Of a DNA stretch of 64,000 nucleotides, positions 45,815 through 54,117 are shown one piece after another. Positions within the stretch are counted from its first letter, which is position 1. Each line of letters begins with the position of its first letter. Source of the DNA: JACRAR01 sp041674465 (GTDB lineage: Bacteria; Pseudomonadota; Gammaproteobacteria; Burkholderiales; Rhodocyclaceae); contig JBAYVV010000004.1 of the NCBI GenBank assembly GCA_041674465.1, positions 1 to 64,000 of the forward strand, read 5' to 3'. The translations under genes were made by a program, and so were the position numbers. The notes below the pieces were generated by a model. That model was not told the origin of the DNA. It saw only the letters and a program-made list of their open reading frames with translations, and did no database searches.

Positions 45815-47722
45815 TTATTTCTGGAGAATTCCCCGCTCGACAAGATCTTCCTTGACGTAGGACAAACCCAATCTGTCCAGAGTCTCGGCAGTCGGGATGC
45901 CGTCGTTGTTCCACCCCTTGAATTCGTAGTATTTGTCGAGCAGTTCTTTCTCGGCTTCGGGGTATCTTTTCTTCCATTGATCGGCAGGAGGCGCCTCATC
46001 GACTCTCCGCAGGCCTCTGCGCACATTGATGGCTCTCACCAGGTTCCGGTTGCGCGCAGCGATCTCCCACAGTCCATCCGTGTCCACCTCGATGCCGGTT
46101 GCCAGGGAAATGAATTCCGGCAGGTTGTAGATGTGATAGGGCGGCCTGCCACCAAACTGGCCGCGGAATGACGACAGGAAGGCGCAGACACCGGTCGCAT
46201 CATCGACATAATGCATGGTCTCGTTCCAGTCGGCGATATTCACCGATGCCTCCGGCGATGGATGCGAGCGCGGCTCCCATTCCAGCAGCCATTTCTTGAA
46301 ACGCTCCGGCGCCGCTTCCCAGCCCTTGACGAATTCCTCCCGCTCAGCCTTGTCGGCAATCGCCACTTGGGGAAAGGAGCCTTCGATCTGGTTGATGGCC
46401 ATCTTCTCGCCGGTGGCATACATCAGGTAGTAGGGATAGTTGATCATCGACAGCTTGATCGGCACCTGCTCGAATTTCTTCATGGTGTTGTGATCGTAGG
46501 CTTCGGCACCCTTGCCGATCTGCCGGGCGGCGTGATACACGTTGTTGGCCAGGATGTCGCCGATGCCTTCACGCCGGACAATTTTCTCCACCAGATAAAA
46601 GAAACGGCCTGCGCCATCCGGCGGAAAATCAGGCATGTCCTGGTCGGTCAGAATGCCGGCTTCGTAGAGTTCGATGGCGAAGGCCATCACCTGCGGTGTG
46701 GCATAGGCGTCCATGCCGTACTCTTGCGTGATGCCGATGATGTTGTAGTCGAAATCCAGTCCTTCATAGGCCGCCATCGCATAGGTCAGCTTGCTGTAGC
46801 ACTTCTGGAAATAAGCCGGCCGGCCCGGATACTGGATCGCCTGATGGCAATCCTTGGGGCAGTTGTGGCAGGCAGTCCAGCGCATCCGCAACTTGTCTTC
46901 CAGGGCGAGCCAGCTTTCCTCGATGTCCTTGGTCCAGAAATCCGTTCTGCGCTTGCGTGCGTTGCCCCAGGCAAAATTATTGACGTGGAACTCATCGCCT
47001 TCCCCGTGCGCCATGGTATCCCCGGCCAGCGGGTTGTTACCGATGGACTTCATCATCTTGTTGCAGATCTCGAACAACGCTGCCGGCTTGGCCACATTCA
47101 GATCGCGGGTGCCGCGCACGGCGATCGCCTTGAGCCGCTTGTCGCCCATGACCACACCGACACCGCGCGAAGCACTGGCGTTGTCATGCTCGATGGTCGC
47201 CATGTAGCAGCGGTTCTCACCAGCCAGGCCGATGGCTGCCACCTGGATGTAGGGATCCTTCAACTCCTTCCTGATCAACTCAGCAGTTTCCGATGCCCCT
47301 TTCCCCTGAAGGTGCGCGGCATCACGGAGTTCCACCTTGTCATTGTGTATGAACAAATACACCAGATCGGGCGACTTGCCGCGAAAAATGATTTTGTCGT
47401 AGCCGGCATATTTGAGTTCCGGCCCGAAATAGCCGCCGAATATGGAGTGGGAATACCGATCCGTCTGTGGCGAAATCGTATTCACCATGGTCCGATTGGT
47501 GCCGGGGACCGGAGTGCCGTCCAGCAGACCGGTGCTGAATATCAGCAGATTGTCCGGAGAAAATGCATCCACCTCTGGCGGTACGCGATCCCAGAGTATC
47601 TTCGCGGCGGTGCCCTGTCCGCCCAGATAAAGCTCTGTCAGTCTCTGGTCGGTTGCTTCCCTCTCGATATTTCCCGTAGTGAGATCAACTTCCAGATCAA
47701 ATCCGGTTTCCGCGTACCTCAT
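45815..47722 (-). CDS. bamB: BamB-type tungsten aldehyde:ferredoxin oxidoreductase paralogue 2
   Basis: 635 aa, ATG behind AAAGGAAACAAC. Same domains as copy 1, with cysteines CHNCPKDC near 285-292 and CAFLSSF further on. It is highly similar to copy 1 throughout; in the stretch 46021-46187 against 35180-35346 I count 5 differences in 167 bases, whereas the first 37 residues differ at about 10. It is monocistronic, minus strand, at the far end of the cluster. Either a duplicated active-site subunit with its own regulation or a version for another aryl-CoA. Confidence 0.82.
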   Translation of the reverse strand: MRYAETGFDLEVDLTTGNIEREATDQRLTELYLGGQGTAAKILWDRVPPEVDAFSPDNLLIFSTGLLDGTPVPGTNRTMVNTISPQTDRYSHSIFGGYFGPELKYAGYDKIIFRGKSPDLVYLFIHNDKVELRDAAHLQGKGASETAELIRKELKDPYIQVAAIGLAGENRCYMATIEHDNASASRGVGVVMGDKRLKAIAVRGTRDLNVAKPAALFEICNKMMKSIGNNPLAGDTMAHGEGDEFHVNNFAWGNARKRRTDFWTKDIEESWLALEDKLRMRWTACHNCPKDCHQAIQYPGRPAYFQKCYSKLTYAMAAYEGLDFDYNIIGITQEYGMDAYATPQVMAFAIELYEAGILTDQDMPDFPPDGAGRFFYLVEKIVRREGIGDILANNVYHAARQIGKGAEAYDHNTMKKFEQVPIKLSMINYPYYLMYATGEKMAINQIEGSFPQVAIADKAEREEFVKGWEAAPERFKKWLLEWEPRSHPSPEASVNIADWNETMHYVDDATGVCAFLSSFRGQFGGRPPYHIYNLPEFISLATGIEVDTDGLWEIAARNRNLVRAINVRRGLRRVDEAPPADQWKKRYPEAEKELLDKYYEFKGWNNDGIPTAETLDRLGLSYVKEDLVERGILQK

Positions 47723-47856
47723 GTTGTTTCCTTTCAGAGTCCTCGCCTACCACCAGCACCCACTCGGGCTGCCAGGGCATCAGCAATGTCTTGACCGCAT
47801 TCATTTTCCCTATTCTGCAGGCTCAGGATATGTCACCGGGCAGATAAACATGAATT

Positions 47857-47886
47857 ATAATACATGATAAGCATGACATTGCACAA
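47857..47886 (-). promoter_or_regulatory. Candidate sigma70 promoter of bamB copy 2
   Basis: Minus strand TTGTGC (47886-47881), 18 bases, TATTAT (47862-47857), about 130 bases before the ATG. An imperfect dyad TTGCACAAATAATCGCAA (47880-47897) overlaps the -35 box and could be a regulator site. The rest of the 248-base gap to 47970 shows nothing firm. Confidence 0.35.
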
Positions 47887-47970
47887 ATAATCGCAATATC
47901 TTGCATACTGACAGCAGCAGAGTCTCCGCAACGAGGGCACTACACGGTATTTATATTGCGCTCAGTCAGC

Positions 47971-48771
47971 TCACGAGCTGGCGTTGTTGAGCAACATTCT
48001 GGCGCGTTCGATGATGGGTCGATCAATCAATTTGCCTTCGAGCCGAACCGCGTTGTCGCCGGCGTTGCGCGCTGCCTCGACAACTTGCCGCGCCCAGGCC
48101 AGTTCTGCCGGCTGCGGACCGAAGCCGGCGTTAACCGGTGCAATCTGTTTGGGATGGATGCAAAGTTTGCCGCCGAAGCCGAGCCTGCGCGCACGCCCGA
48201 TGTCGTGCTCCAGCACGGCAACATCGTCCAGCGCGACGGTCACGCCATCGACCGGCGGCAGCAAGCCTTTGACTCGCGAAACCAGCACCAGTTGGGACCG
48301 GGCGAAGAGCAATTCCTCCTGGTCGCCGGAAATGCCCAGATCGAGTTGGAAATCGACCGATCCAAAGGCCAGACGCACCACGCCCGATGCTGCGGCGATC
48401 TCCTCGCAGTGCCACAGACCGCTGGCCGACTCGATCAGCGGAATGATCGGCAAAGGCAGTTTCATGTCGCTCAGAACGGCATCAATCTGTTCCCTGCTTT
48501 CCGCCTTGGGCAGAACGATGCCGGCGATGCCGGGTAATCCCATCAGTTCGAGATCATCATCAAACCAGTCGGTATCGGCGCCATTCAAGCGGATGAGAAC
48601 CGACTTGCCCGGCGCCAGCCACCGCCCGATGGCATCGCGCGCACGCTGCTTGTCGGCTGGGGCAACGGCATCCTCGAGATCGATGATGACGCAATCGGCG
48701 CCGGCTTCGCAGGCCTTGTCAAAGCGTTCCGGCCGGTTGCCGGGAACAAACAGAAAAGATCTGGCACGCAT
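47971..48771 (-). CDS. CitE/HpcH-family acyl-CoA lyase (citramalyl-CoA lyase-like)
   Basis: 266 aa. CitE-like marks: RSFLFVPGNRPERFDKACEAGADCVIIDLEDAV with the metal-binding Glu/Asp, RLNGADTDWF, GIVLPKAES, IPLIESASGLWHCEEIA, LAFGSVDFQLDLG and GKLCIHPKQI. Such enzymes cleave citramalyl-, malyl- or methylmalyl-CoA. Next to a CaiB transferase and a MaoC hydratase it fits (S)-citramalyl-CoA lyase, giving acetyl-CoA and pyruvate. Its start overlaps the GntR stop by one base. Last gene of the operon. Confidence 0.85.
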   Translation of the reverse strand: MRARSFLFVPGNRPERFDKACEAGADCVIIDLEDAVAPADKQRARDAIGRWLAPGKSVLIRLNGADTDWFDDDLELMGLPGIAGIVLPKAESREQIDAVLSDMKLPLPIIPLIESASGLWHCEEIAAASGVVRLAFGSVDFQLDLGISGDQEELLFARSQLVLVSRVKGLLPPVDGVTVALDDVAVLEHDIGRARRLGFGGKLCIHPKQIAPVNAGFGPQPAELAWARQVVEAARNAGDNAVRLEGKLIDRPIIERARMLLNNASS

Positions 48772-49523
48772 CAGTCGTCCTCGGAATTCAGGCGCAGCCG
48801 CAGCGACATGCCATAAGAATAACGGCTGGCGGGATGGAGATTCACGGCCACCTCCAGGATCTGGTCGTTCGCGCCGAGATAGCGGCGGATCATCAGGAGC
48901 CCGGCCGAACCTGCCGCCACTTTGAGAATCTTGGCATCCGCCGCGGAGATCAGGGCGGCGCTGATTTCCTGCTTGACCTCGACAATGCGTTCGCCATAGT
49001 GCTTTTCGATCAAGGTATGCACCGGCAGCTTGAGCGTCCCGATCAGTTTCCTGATGCCAGCGTAGGACGGGTTGAGATAAATCTCGGTCAGGGCCATCGG
49101 CAGCTTCTCCCGGCCGGCGTAGCGGATGCCCTTGACCTGCAGCCAGCGCTGACCAGCACGACAGCCCAGCTTGTCGCCGAGCGCCTGATCCGCGATGACC
49201 TCATTGACCTTACCCGGAACCAGACGCGTGTCTTTCGCGTACTGAACCAGGTCGGATATGGTGGACCCTGACTGGACATATTTGGATTCGCCCTGCTGCG
49301 CCTTCACCCGCGTGCCGACCCCGCGCTGTCGCGTGATCAGGCCCCGCTCCTGCAGCTTGCGGATCGCTTCGCGGATCGTATGGCGGCTCACGCCGAATTC
49401 GATACAGAGCGCCATTTCCGGCGGCAGCAAAGCGCCCAACGCATAGCGGCCGGAACTGATGTCCTGCATCAGGGTCTGCGCGACGAGCACATACTGCGGC
49501 TGTCTGGCGATCAACATGGCCAC
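48771..49523 (-). CDS. GntR-family regulator (HutC/UTRA type)
   Basis: 250 aa. N-terminal winged helix (LPPEMALCIEFGVSRHTIREAIRKLQERGLITRQRGVGTRV) and a C-terminal UTRA ligand domain, as in HutC/FarR. The start is a GTG at 49523 whose ribosome site GGAG is supplied by a 12-base tandem repeat; an ATG two codons on is possible. It sits inside the C5-acid operon and likely represses it, binding ATGTCCG-type sites found before this gene and before the operon. Confidence 0.88.
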   Translation of the reverse strand: MAMLIARQPQYVLVAQTLMQDISSGRYALGALLPPEMALCIEFGVSRHTIREAIRKLQERGLITRQRGVGTRVKAQQGESKYVQSGSTISDLVQYAKDTRLVPGKVNEVIADQALGDKLGCRAGQRWLQVKGIRYAGREKLPMALTEIYLNPSYAGIRKLIGTLKLPVHTLIEKHYGERIVEVKQEISAALISAADAKILKVAAGSAGLLMIRRYLGANDQILEVAVNLHPASRYSYGMSLRLRLNSEDD

Positions 49524-49554
49524 TGTTTGCTCCGCTGTTTGCTCCGCTGTTTGC
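49523..49554. repeat. 12-base tandem repeat at the GntR translation start
   Basis: CTGTTTGCTCCG in 2.7 copies (49523-49534, 49535-49546, 49547-49554). On the minus strand each unit contains GGAG, so copy number sets how many ribosome-binding sequences precede the regulator start. Confidence 0.75.
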
Positions 49555-49566
49555 GCATATGTCCGC

Positions 49567-50757
49567 TCATATCACACCGGCTTTGCGCAACTGCTCGATC
49601 CGGCCGGCGTCGTAGCCCAGTCCGGACAACACGTCCGCTGTATCCGCACCCAGCGCCGGTGCAATCCCGACGCGATCCGGTTCGTCCGAACAGCGCACCG
49701 GACATGCCACGGTTCGAATATGGCCGCGCTGCGGATGATCCGCTTCAAGCACGCGCTGCTGTTCCTGCACAAAGGGATTGTCGAGGGCTTCCTTGACGTC
49801 GTACACCGGCGCCACGGGAATCTTGCCTGCCAGCCGCGCCAGCCATTCGGCAGTGGTCGCAGCGCCCAATACCTCATCCAGCATCCGGGTGACTTGCTCG
49901 CGGTTGGCCAGGCGCGCCTTGAAGTTGCAGAAGTCCGGATGATCCGCCCACTCCGGCCTGCCCAGCGCCTGCACCAGCAGTTTCCAGAATTTCTCCTTGT
50001 TGCACATGACGAACAGCCAACCGTCCCGCGTCTTGTAGAGCTGGCTCGGCGTCAGCGAGGGATGGCCGGAACGCGGCTGGCGCTGTGTGACCACGCCGTC
50101 GTTGAGATACCAGGTGCTCAGATAACTCAGGTTGTGCAGGGCGACATCGAACAGGCTCACGTCGATATCCCGCCCCTGCCCCGTCTGCCGCGCACCGACG
50201 ATGCCAGCCAGCATGCCCATCGCTGCGGTGACGCCGGTCATCATGTCGATGATCGACAAGCCGAAGCGCGCCGGTGGTCCATCCGGTTCGCCGGTCAGTG
50301 ACAGATAACCGGCCTCGGCCTGCATCAGGTAGTCGTAGCCCGGCCAGTTCGCACGCGAACCGCTGCGACCGTAAGCGGAAAGATGCGAGCAGACGATGGC
50401 CGGGTTGTACTGCTTGAGCGCCGCATAGGTCAGGCCGAATTTTTCCGGCAGGTCGCCGCGCAAGTTGTCATAGACACCATCGGCATCTTTCACCAGGTCG
50501 TGCAGCACGGCCATGCCTTCCGGCTTCTTCAGGTCGAGCGTGATGCTGCGCTTGTTGCGGTTGAAGGACTGGTGGAAATGGCTGTCGCCCTCGGCGAAGA
50601 AATAGGGTCCGACCGAGCGGCCGATGTCGCCGCCATCGGCGGGGTTCTCGACCTTGATGATTTCGGCGCCGAGGTCGGCCATGTGCTGGGTTCCGAACGG
50701 CCCGGCGCCGTACTGCTCGACCGCGATGATGCGCACACCGGCCAGGGGCAGGCTCAT
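49567..50757 (-). CDS. CaiB/BaiF (family III) CoA-transferase
   Basis: 396 aa from the ATG at 50757, overlapping the dehydrogenase stop as ATGA. Marks: GPFGTQHMADLGAEIIKVENP, NRNKRSITLDLKKPEG, DNLRGDLPEKFGL and catalytic Asp region DIDVSLFDVALHNL (about 200). With the MaoC hydratase and CitE lyase it matches the succinyl-CoA:itaconate (or mesaconate) CoA-transferase step; a glutarate CoA-transferase is an alternative because an acyl-CoA dehydrogenase is adjacent. Distinct from the transferase at 27723. Confidence 0.85.
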   Translation of the reverse strand: MSLPLAGVRIIAVEQYGAGPFGTQHMADLGAEIIKVENPADGGDIGRSVGPYFFAEGDSHFHQSFNRNKRSITLDLKKPEGMAVLHDLVKDADGVYDNLRGDLPEKFGLTYAALKQYNPAIVCSHLSAYGRSGSRANWPGYDYLMQAEAGYLSLTGEPDGPPARFGLSIIDMMTGVTAAMGMLAGIVGARQTGQGRDIDVSLFDVALHNLSYLSTWYLNDGVVTQRQPRSGHPSLTPSQLYKTRDGWLFVMCNKEKFWKLLVQALGRPEWADHPDFCNFKARLANREQVTRMLDEVLGAATTAEWLARLAGKIPVAPVYDVKEALDNPFVQEQQRVLEADHPQRGHIRTVACPVRCSDEPDRVGIAPALGADTADVLSGLGYDAGRIEQLRKAGVI

Positions 50758-51923
50758 GCCGGGTTCCTCTCGACCAGCTGGCGCGAGATGATGATGCGCA
50801 TCATCTCGTTGGTGCCCTCGCCGATCACCAGCAGCGGCGCATCGCGGTAATAGCGCTCGATGTTGTATTCCTTGGAATAACCGTAGGCGCCGAAGATGCG
50901 CATGGCTTCGGTGGCATTGGCAACCGCGGCTTCCGTGGCAAACAGTTTGGCCATGCCGGCCTCCATGTCGCACCGGCGCCCGGCGTCGTAGGCCGTGGCA
51001 GCCGAGTCGATCAGCAGGCGCGACGCCTCGACGCGCGTCGCCATCTCGCCCAGGTAGAGCTGGATCGCCTGGTGTTCGCAAATCGGCTTGCCGAATGTCT
51101 TGCGCACCTGGGCGTAGGCGGTCGCCTCCTGCAGCGCTGCGCGCGCAATGCCGGCGCCACGTGCCGCGACATTGATGCGGCCGAGTTCGAGGCCGGACAA
51201 GATCTGCTGCAGACCCTTGCCTTCGACGCCGCCGATCAGGCGGTCGGCAGAAATTCGGTAATCCTCGAAGAGCATTTCCACCGTGTCGATGCCCTTGTAG
51301 CCGAGCTTCTCCAGCTTGCGCGGCACCGAGAAACCTGGACCTTTCTCGGCGATGAACAGGCTCATGCCCTTGTGGCGCGGCGTGGCGTTCGGGTCGGTCT
51401 TGGTCAGCAGGGCGAAGCAGTTGCCGTGCAGGCCGTTGGTGATCCACATCTTGTTGCCATTGACGACGTAGTGATCGCCGTCCCGCTTCGCCACGGTGCG
51501 GATCGCTTGCAGGTCAGTGCCGCAATCGGGCTCCGTCAGGCCGATGCCGCCGCGCAGCTCGCCCGTCGCGAATTTCGGCAGGTAGTGATGCTTCTGGGCC
51601 GCCGTGCCGTGGCGCTGGACCGCCGAGGCCATGATCAGGTGGGAGTTGACGATGCCCGAGATGGACATCCACACCGCCGATATGCGCTCGATGATCTTGG
51701 CATAAATCCGGGTGGACAATCCCAGTCCGCCGTACTGCGGATCGATGATGGCGCCGAACAATCCCAGCGCCTTCATCTTCTCGACGATCTCGGCCGGATA
51801 GATGTCATCGTGCTCAAGTCGATGCACCACCGGCCGGACCTCGGTTTCGAGGAACCGGTCGATCGTGTCGAGTATCTGTATTTCGCTTTCCCTGTCGTCG
51901 ACCATCTGGGTCATCTGGATCAT
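50754..51923 (-). CDS. Acyl-CoA dehydrogenase
   Basis: 389 aa from the ATG at 51923 (AAAGGA six bases ahead; an upstream in-frame GTG overlaps it). Four-domain ACAD: GLTEPDCGTD, MWITNG, and catalytic Glu in VIGEGTNEMMRI (about 370). The N-terminus carries a 9-base repeat encoding MIQMTQM. In a C5-acid operon it could oxidise methylsuccinyl-CoA to mesaconyl-CoA or glutaryl-CoA; sequence alone does not decide. Confidence 0.88.
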   Translation of the reverse strand: MIQMTQMVDDRESEIQILDTIDRFLETEVRPVVHRLEHDDIYPAEIVEKMKALGLFGAIIDPQYGGLGLSTRIYAKIIERISAVWMSISGIVNSHLIMASAVQRHGTAAQKHHYLPKFATGELRGGIGLTEPDCGTDLQAIRTVAKRDGDHYVVNGNKMWITNGLHGNCFALLTKTDPNATPRHKGMSLFIAEKGPGFSVPRKLEKLGYKGIDTVEMLFEDYRISADRLIGGVEGKGLQQILSGLELGRINVAARGAGIARAALQEATAYAQVRKTFGKPICEHQAIQLYLGEMATRVEASRLLIDSAATAYDAGRRCDMEAGMAKLFATEAAVANATEAMRIFGAYGYSKEYNIERYYRDAPLLVIGEGTNEMMRIIISRQLVERNPA

Positions 51924-51951
51924 CTGGATTCCTTTCACGTAAAACGTCAGC

Positions 51952-53370
51952 TCAATGCCGGGATGACAAGGCGTTCAGGAATTCGGCGGCATTCCCCACC
52001 TCATCCAGGCCCAGTACCCTGTCGCGAACTTCTTCGGCACGCGCCAGGCTCGTCACCGTCTGCATGTTTTCCATGAATTTGGCGATGATGTCGGCATTGC
52101 TGATGGGGCGGTCGATCGAGCCCCGGTTGATGTGCTCGCGATGGCGCAATTCACGGCCATCGTGCGTGGTGACGATCACCTCGCCGGAATAGTAGCGAGG
52201 AAACTCGGCCGCCGGATCGACCTCGCAGGACACTTTCGCAGCCAGCGCCAGCACTGCCGGATCGCGCAATTTCGCATCCTCGAGCGCCGTCAGGCCGAAG
52301 CTGCCATGCAGCAGGGCTGTTGCCACGGTATAAGGAATGCTGAACTGTGCGTCGTAGCTGTTGGCCGGCTGCCGCTTGTTGGCGATCGGCTCGCAGACCG
52401 TCTTGACGACTTCCTTGGGCACCAGCGCACGCACCGATTTGATTTCTTCCGACCTCACCGAATAGGTGTGGTGAATGTGGCGCGCCGCATCGGCGCAGCC
52501 ATGTGTGAAATGACACGCTGGCAGCGGCTTGATCGCCACTTGATGAATTTCCCAGGTCGAACCCAGTCCTGCGGTCGCCAGCGCATAGTCGCACTGCTCT
52601 GCAAAACTGCCGAGGTGGCTTGCATACAAACCGAAGCGTCCCTCGTAAGCCGCGCCCGGCCCGACAAAGCCGTGGCGCGCCAGGGTCGCCGCGGTGATGG
52701 CGGCGGCGCCCGCCCAGCCCGGATGCAGGCGCTTGGTCCAGGCGCCGTCTTGCAGGAATTCCAGGCTGCCGGAAGCGACGCTGAGCGCAATGCCCTGCGC
52801 CATTGCCAGTTGCTGCGGGCTCATGCCGAACAGCCTGCCGGCGATCAGGCTGCAGGCAAAAGTGCCGATCAGTCCGGTCGGATGGAAACCTACCTGATGA
52901 AAGCCTCCCTTTGCCACTGCGCCCAAACGAGCGGCGATCTCCATGCCGACGATGTAGGCCGCAAGCAAGTCCCTGCCGGAAAGCTCGGCATGGGCAGCCA
53001 CGCCTAGGGCAGTGGGCAGACAACTGGCCGTCGCATGAATCACACCGGGTACATGCGTGTCGTCGTAATCCAGGCCATGAATCAGAAAGCCGTTCATCAG
53101 CACCGAATCACGCAGGGTCAGACGTGCGCTCATGCCGATCACCGGCTGGTCGCCCGCACCAAGTTCGCACATGGCGTTCAGGGTGCGATGGGCGAAGTCG
53201 TATCCGGTCGAGGCGTGGGCAATGCCGATCGCATCGAGGATCAGGTGCTTCGCGCGTAACCTGACATCCTCCGGAATATCACCGAAGCGCAATGCGCTTG
53301 CGAAGTCTGCCAGTTCGGCGGAAAGAAACGGCTTCGGCTTGATTGCCAGTTCTGCTGCCGGTTTGTTCAT
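51952..53370 (-). CDS. MmgE/PrpD-family protein
   Basis: 472 aa. Family marks: RAKHLILDAIGIAHAS, NGFLIHGLDYDDTHVPGVIHATAS, GMEIAARLG, GFHPTGLIGTFACSLIAGRLFGMS and HFTHGCADAARHIH. The family holds 2-methylcitrate dehydratase PrpD and cis-aconitate decarboxylase (itaconate-forming). Second gene of the operon, 28 bases before the dehydrogenase. It could make or isomerise the C5 acid used by the CoA-transferase. Confidence 0.85.
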   Translation of the reverse strand: MNKPAAELAIKPKPFLSAELADFASALRFGDIPEDVRLRAKHLILDAIGIAHASTGYDFAHRTLNAMCELGAGDQPVIGMSARLTLRDSVLMNGFLIHGLDYDDTHVPGVIHATASCLPTALGVAAHAELSGRDLLAAYIVGMEIAARLGAVAKGGFHQVGFHPTGLIGTFACSLIAGRLFGMSPQQLAMAQGIALSVASGSLEFLQDGAWTKRLHPGWAGAAAITAATLARHGFVGPGAAYEGRFGLYASHLGSFAEQCDYALATAGLGSTWEIHQVAIKPLPACHFTHGCADAARHIHHTYSVRSEEIKSVRALVPKEVVKTVCEPIANKRQPANSYDAQFSIPYTVATALLHGSFGLTALEDAKLRDPAVLALAAKVSCEVDPAAEFPRYYSGEVIVTTHDGRELRHREHINRGSIDRPISNADIIAKFMENMQTVTSLARAEEVRDRVLGLDEVGNAAEFLNALSSRH

Positions 53371-53394
53371 GCGGATTCTCCCTTACTCACGGGT

Positions 53395-53907
53395 TCAGTA
53401 ATTGTCGCCATCGCCGACCCAGTAACCTTCCTTGGGGATCAGGACAGAACGGATGAAGGTCATGAAGACTGTACCGTCCGCCTTGATGCCCTTGGTCCGG
53501 ACGGTCACGATGCCTTGCGTTGGCCTGGATTTCGACTCGCGCTTTTCCAGCACCTCGGATTCGGCATACACCGTATCGCCGCCGAATATCGGCGCCAGCA
53601 GCTTGATGTCGGTCCAGCCCAGGTTGGCGATCGCCTTGCCGCTGATGTCGGCAACCGTCATGCCCAGCACAATGGCCAGCGTCAGCCCGCTGCTCACCAG
53701 CAGACGGCCGAATTCGCTTTTCTCGGCGAAGGCGACATCGCAGTGCATCGGGTGGCAGTTCATGGTGAGCAACGAAAACTGGATGTTGTCGTTGTCGGTA
53801 ATGGTTCGCCCCGGCCGATGCTCATAGATGTCACCGACGTTGAATTCTTCGAAATAGCGGCCGATCGTGCCGCGAAACCGGCCCGGGCCGACTTGTTTGG
53901 TTCCCAT
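53395..53907 (-). CDS. MaoC-type hydratase/dehydratase (itaconyl/mesaconyl-CoA hydratase-like)
   Basis: 170 aa. Hot-dog fold with the MaoC active-site pattern: FNVGDIYEHRPGRTITDNDNIQFSLLTMNCHPMHCDVAFAEKSEFGR (Asp and His about 40-55) and LVSSGLTLAIVLGMTV. Such hydratases convert mesaconyl-CoA to methylmalyl-CoA or itaconyl-CoA to citramalyl-CoA. First gene of the operon, behind GGAGAGCACATG, with a perfect palindrome just upstream. Confidence 0.85.
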   Translation of the reverse strand: MGTKQVGPGRFRGTIGRYFEEFNVGDIYEHRPGRTITDNDNIQFSLLTMNCHPMHCDVAFAEKSEFGRLLVSSGLTLAIVLGMTVADISGKAIANLGWTDIKLLAPIFGGDTVYAESEVLEKRESKSRPTQGIVTVRTKGIKADGTVFMTFIRSVLIPKEGYWVGDGDNY

Positions 53908-53935
53908 GTGCTCTCCTCAGGTCATTGTGTAACAG

Positions 53936-53995
53936 CGGACATCCTAATGTCCGGACATTAAAACAAGCGAATCGCAGACTGTCAATACATGTCCG
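53936..53995. promoter_or_regulatory. Palindrome TAATGTCCGGACATTA plus half-sites before the C5-acid operon
   Basis: Perfect 16-base palindrome at 53945-53960, a CGGACAT half-site at 53936-53942 and CATGTCCG at 53988-53995. The same ATGTCCG occurs at 49559-49565 just before the GntR gene. Likely operator of the GntR regulator at 48771. Confidence 0.65.
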
Positions 53996-54117
53996 ATCCC
54001 AAGCATCGACCGTCCTGCACTCCAGCCAACCGCCAGCCTTGACGCCAGCCTTGCCGCTTGACATGGCCCAGGGCTAACCCGCATATTGCCCGCCTTTGCG
54101 CGCAGGGTGCGGGACAA

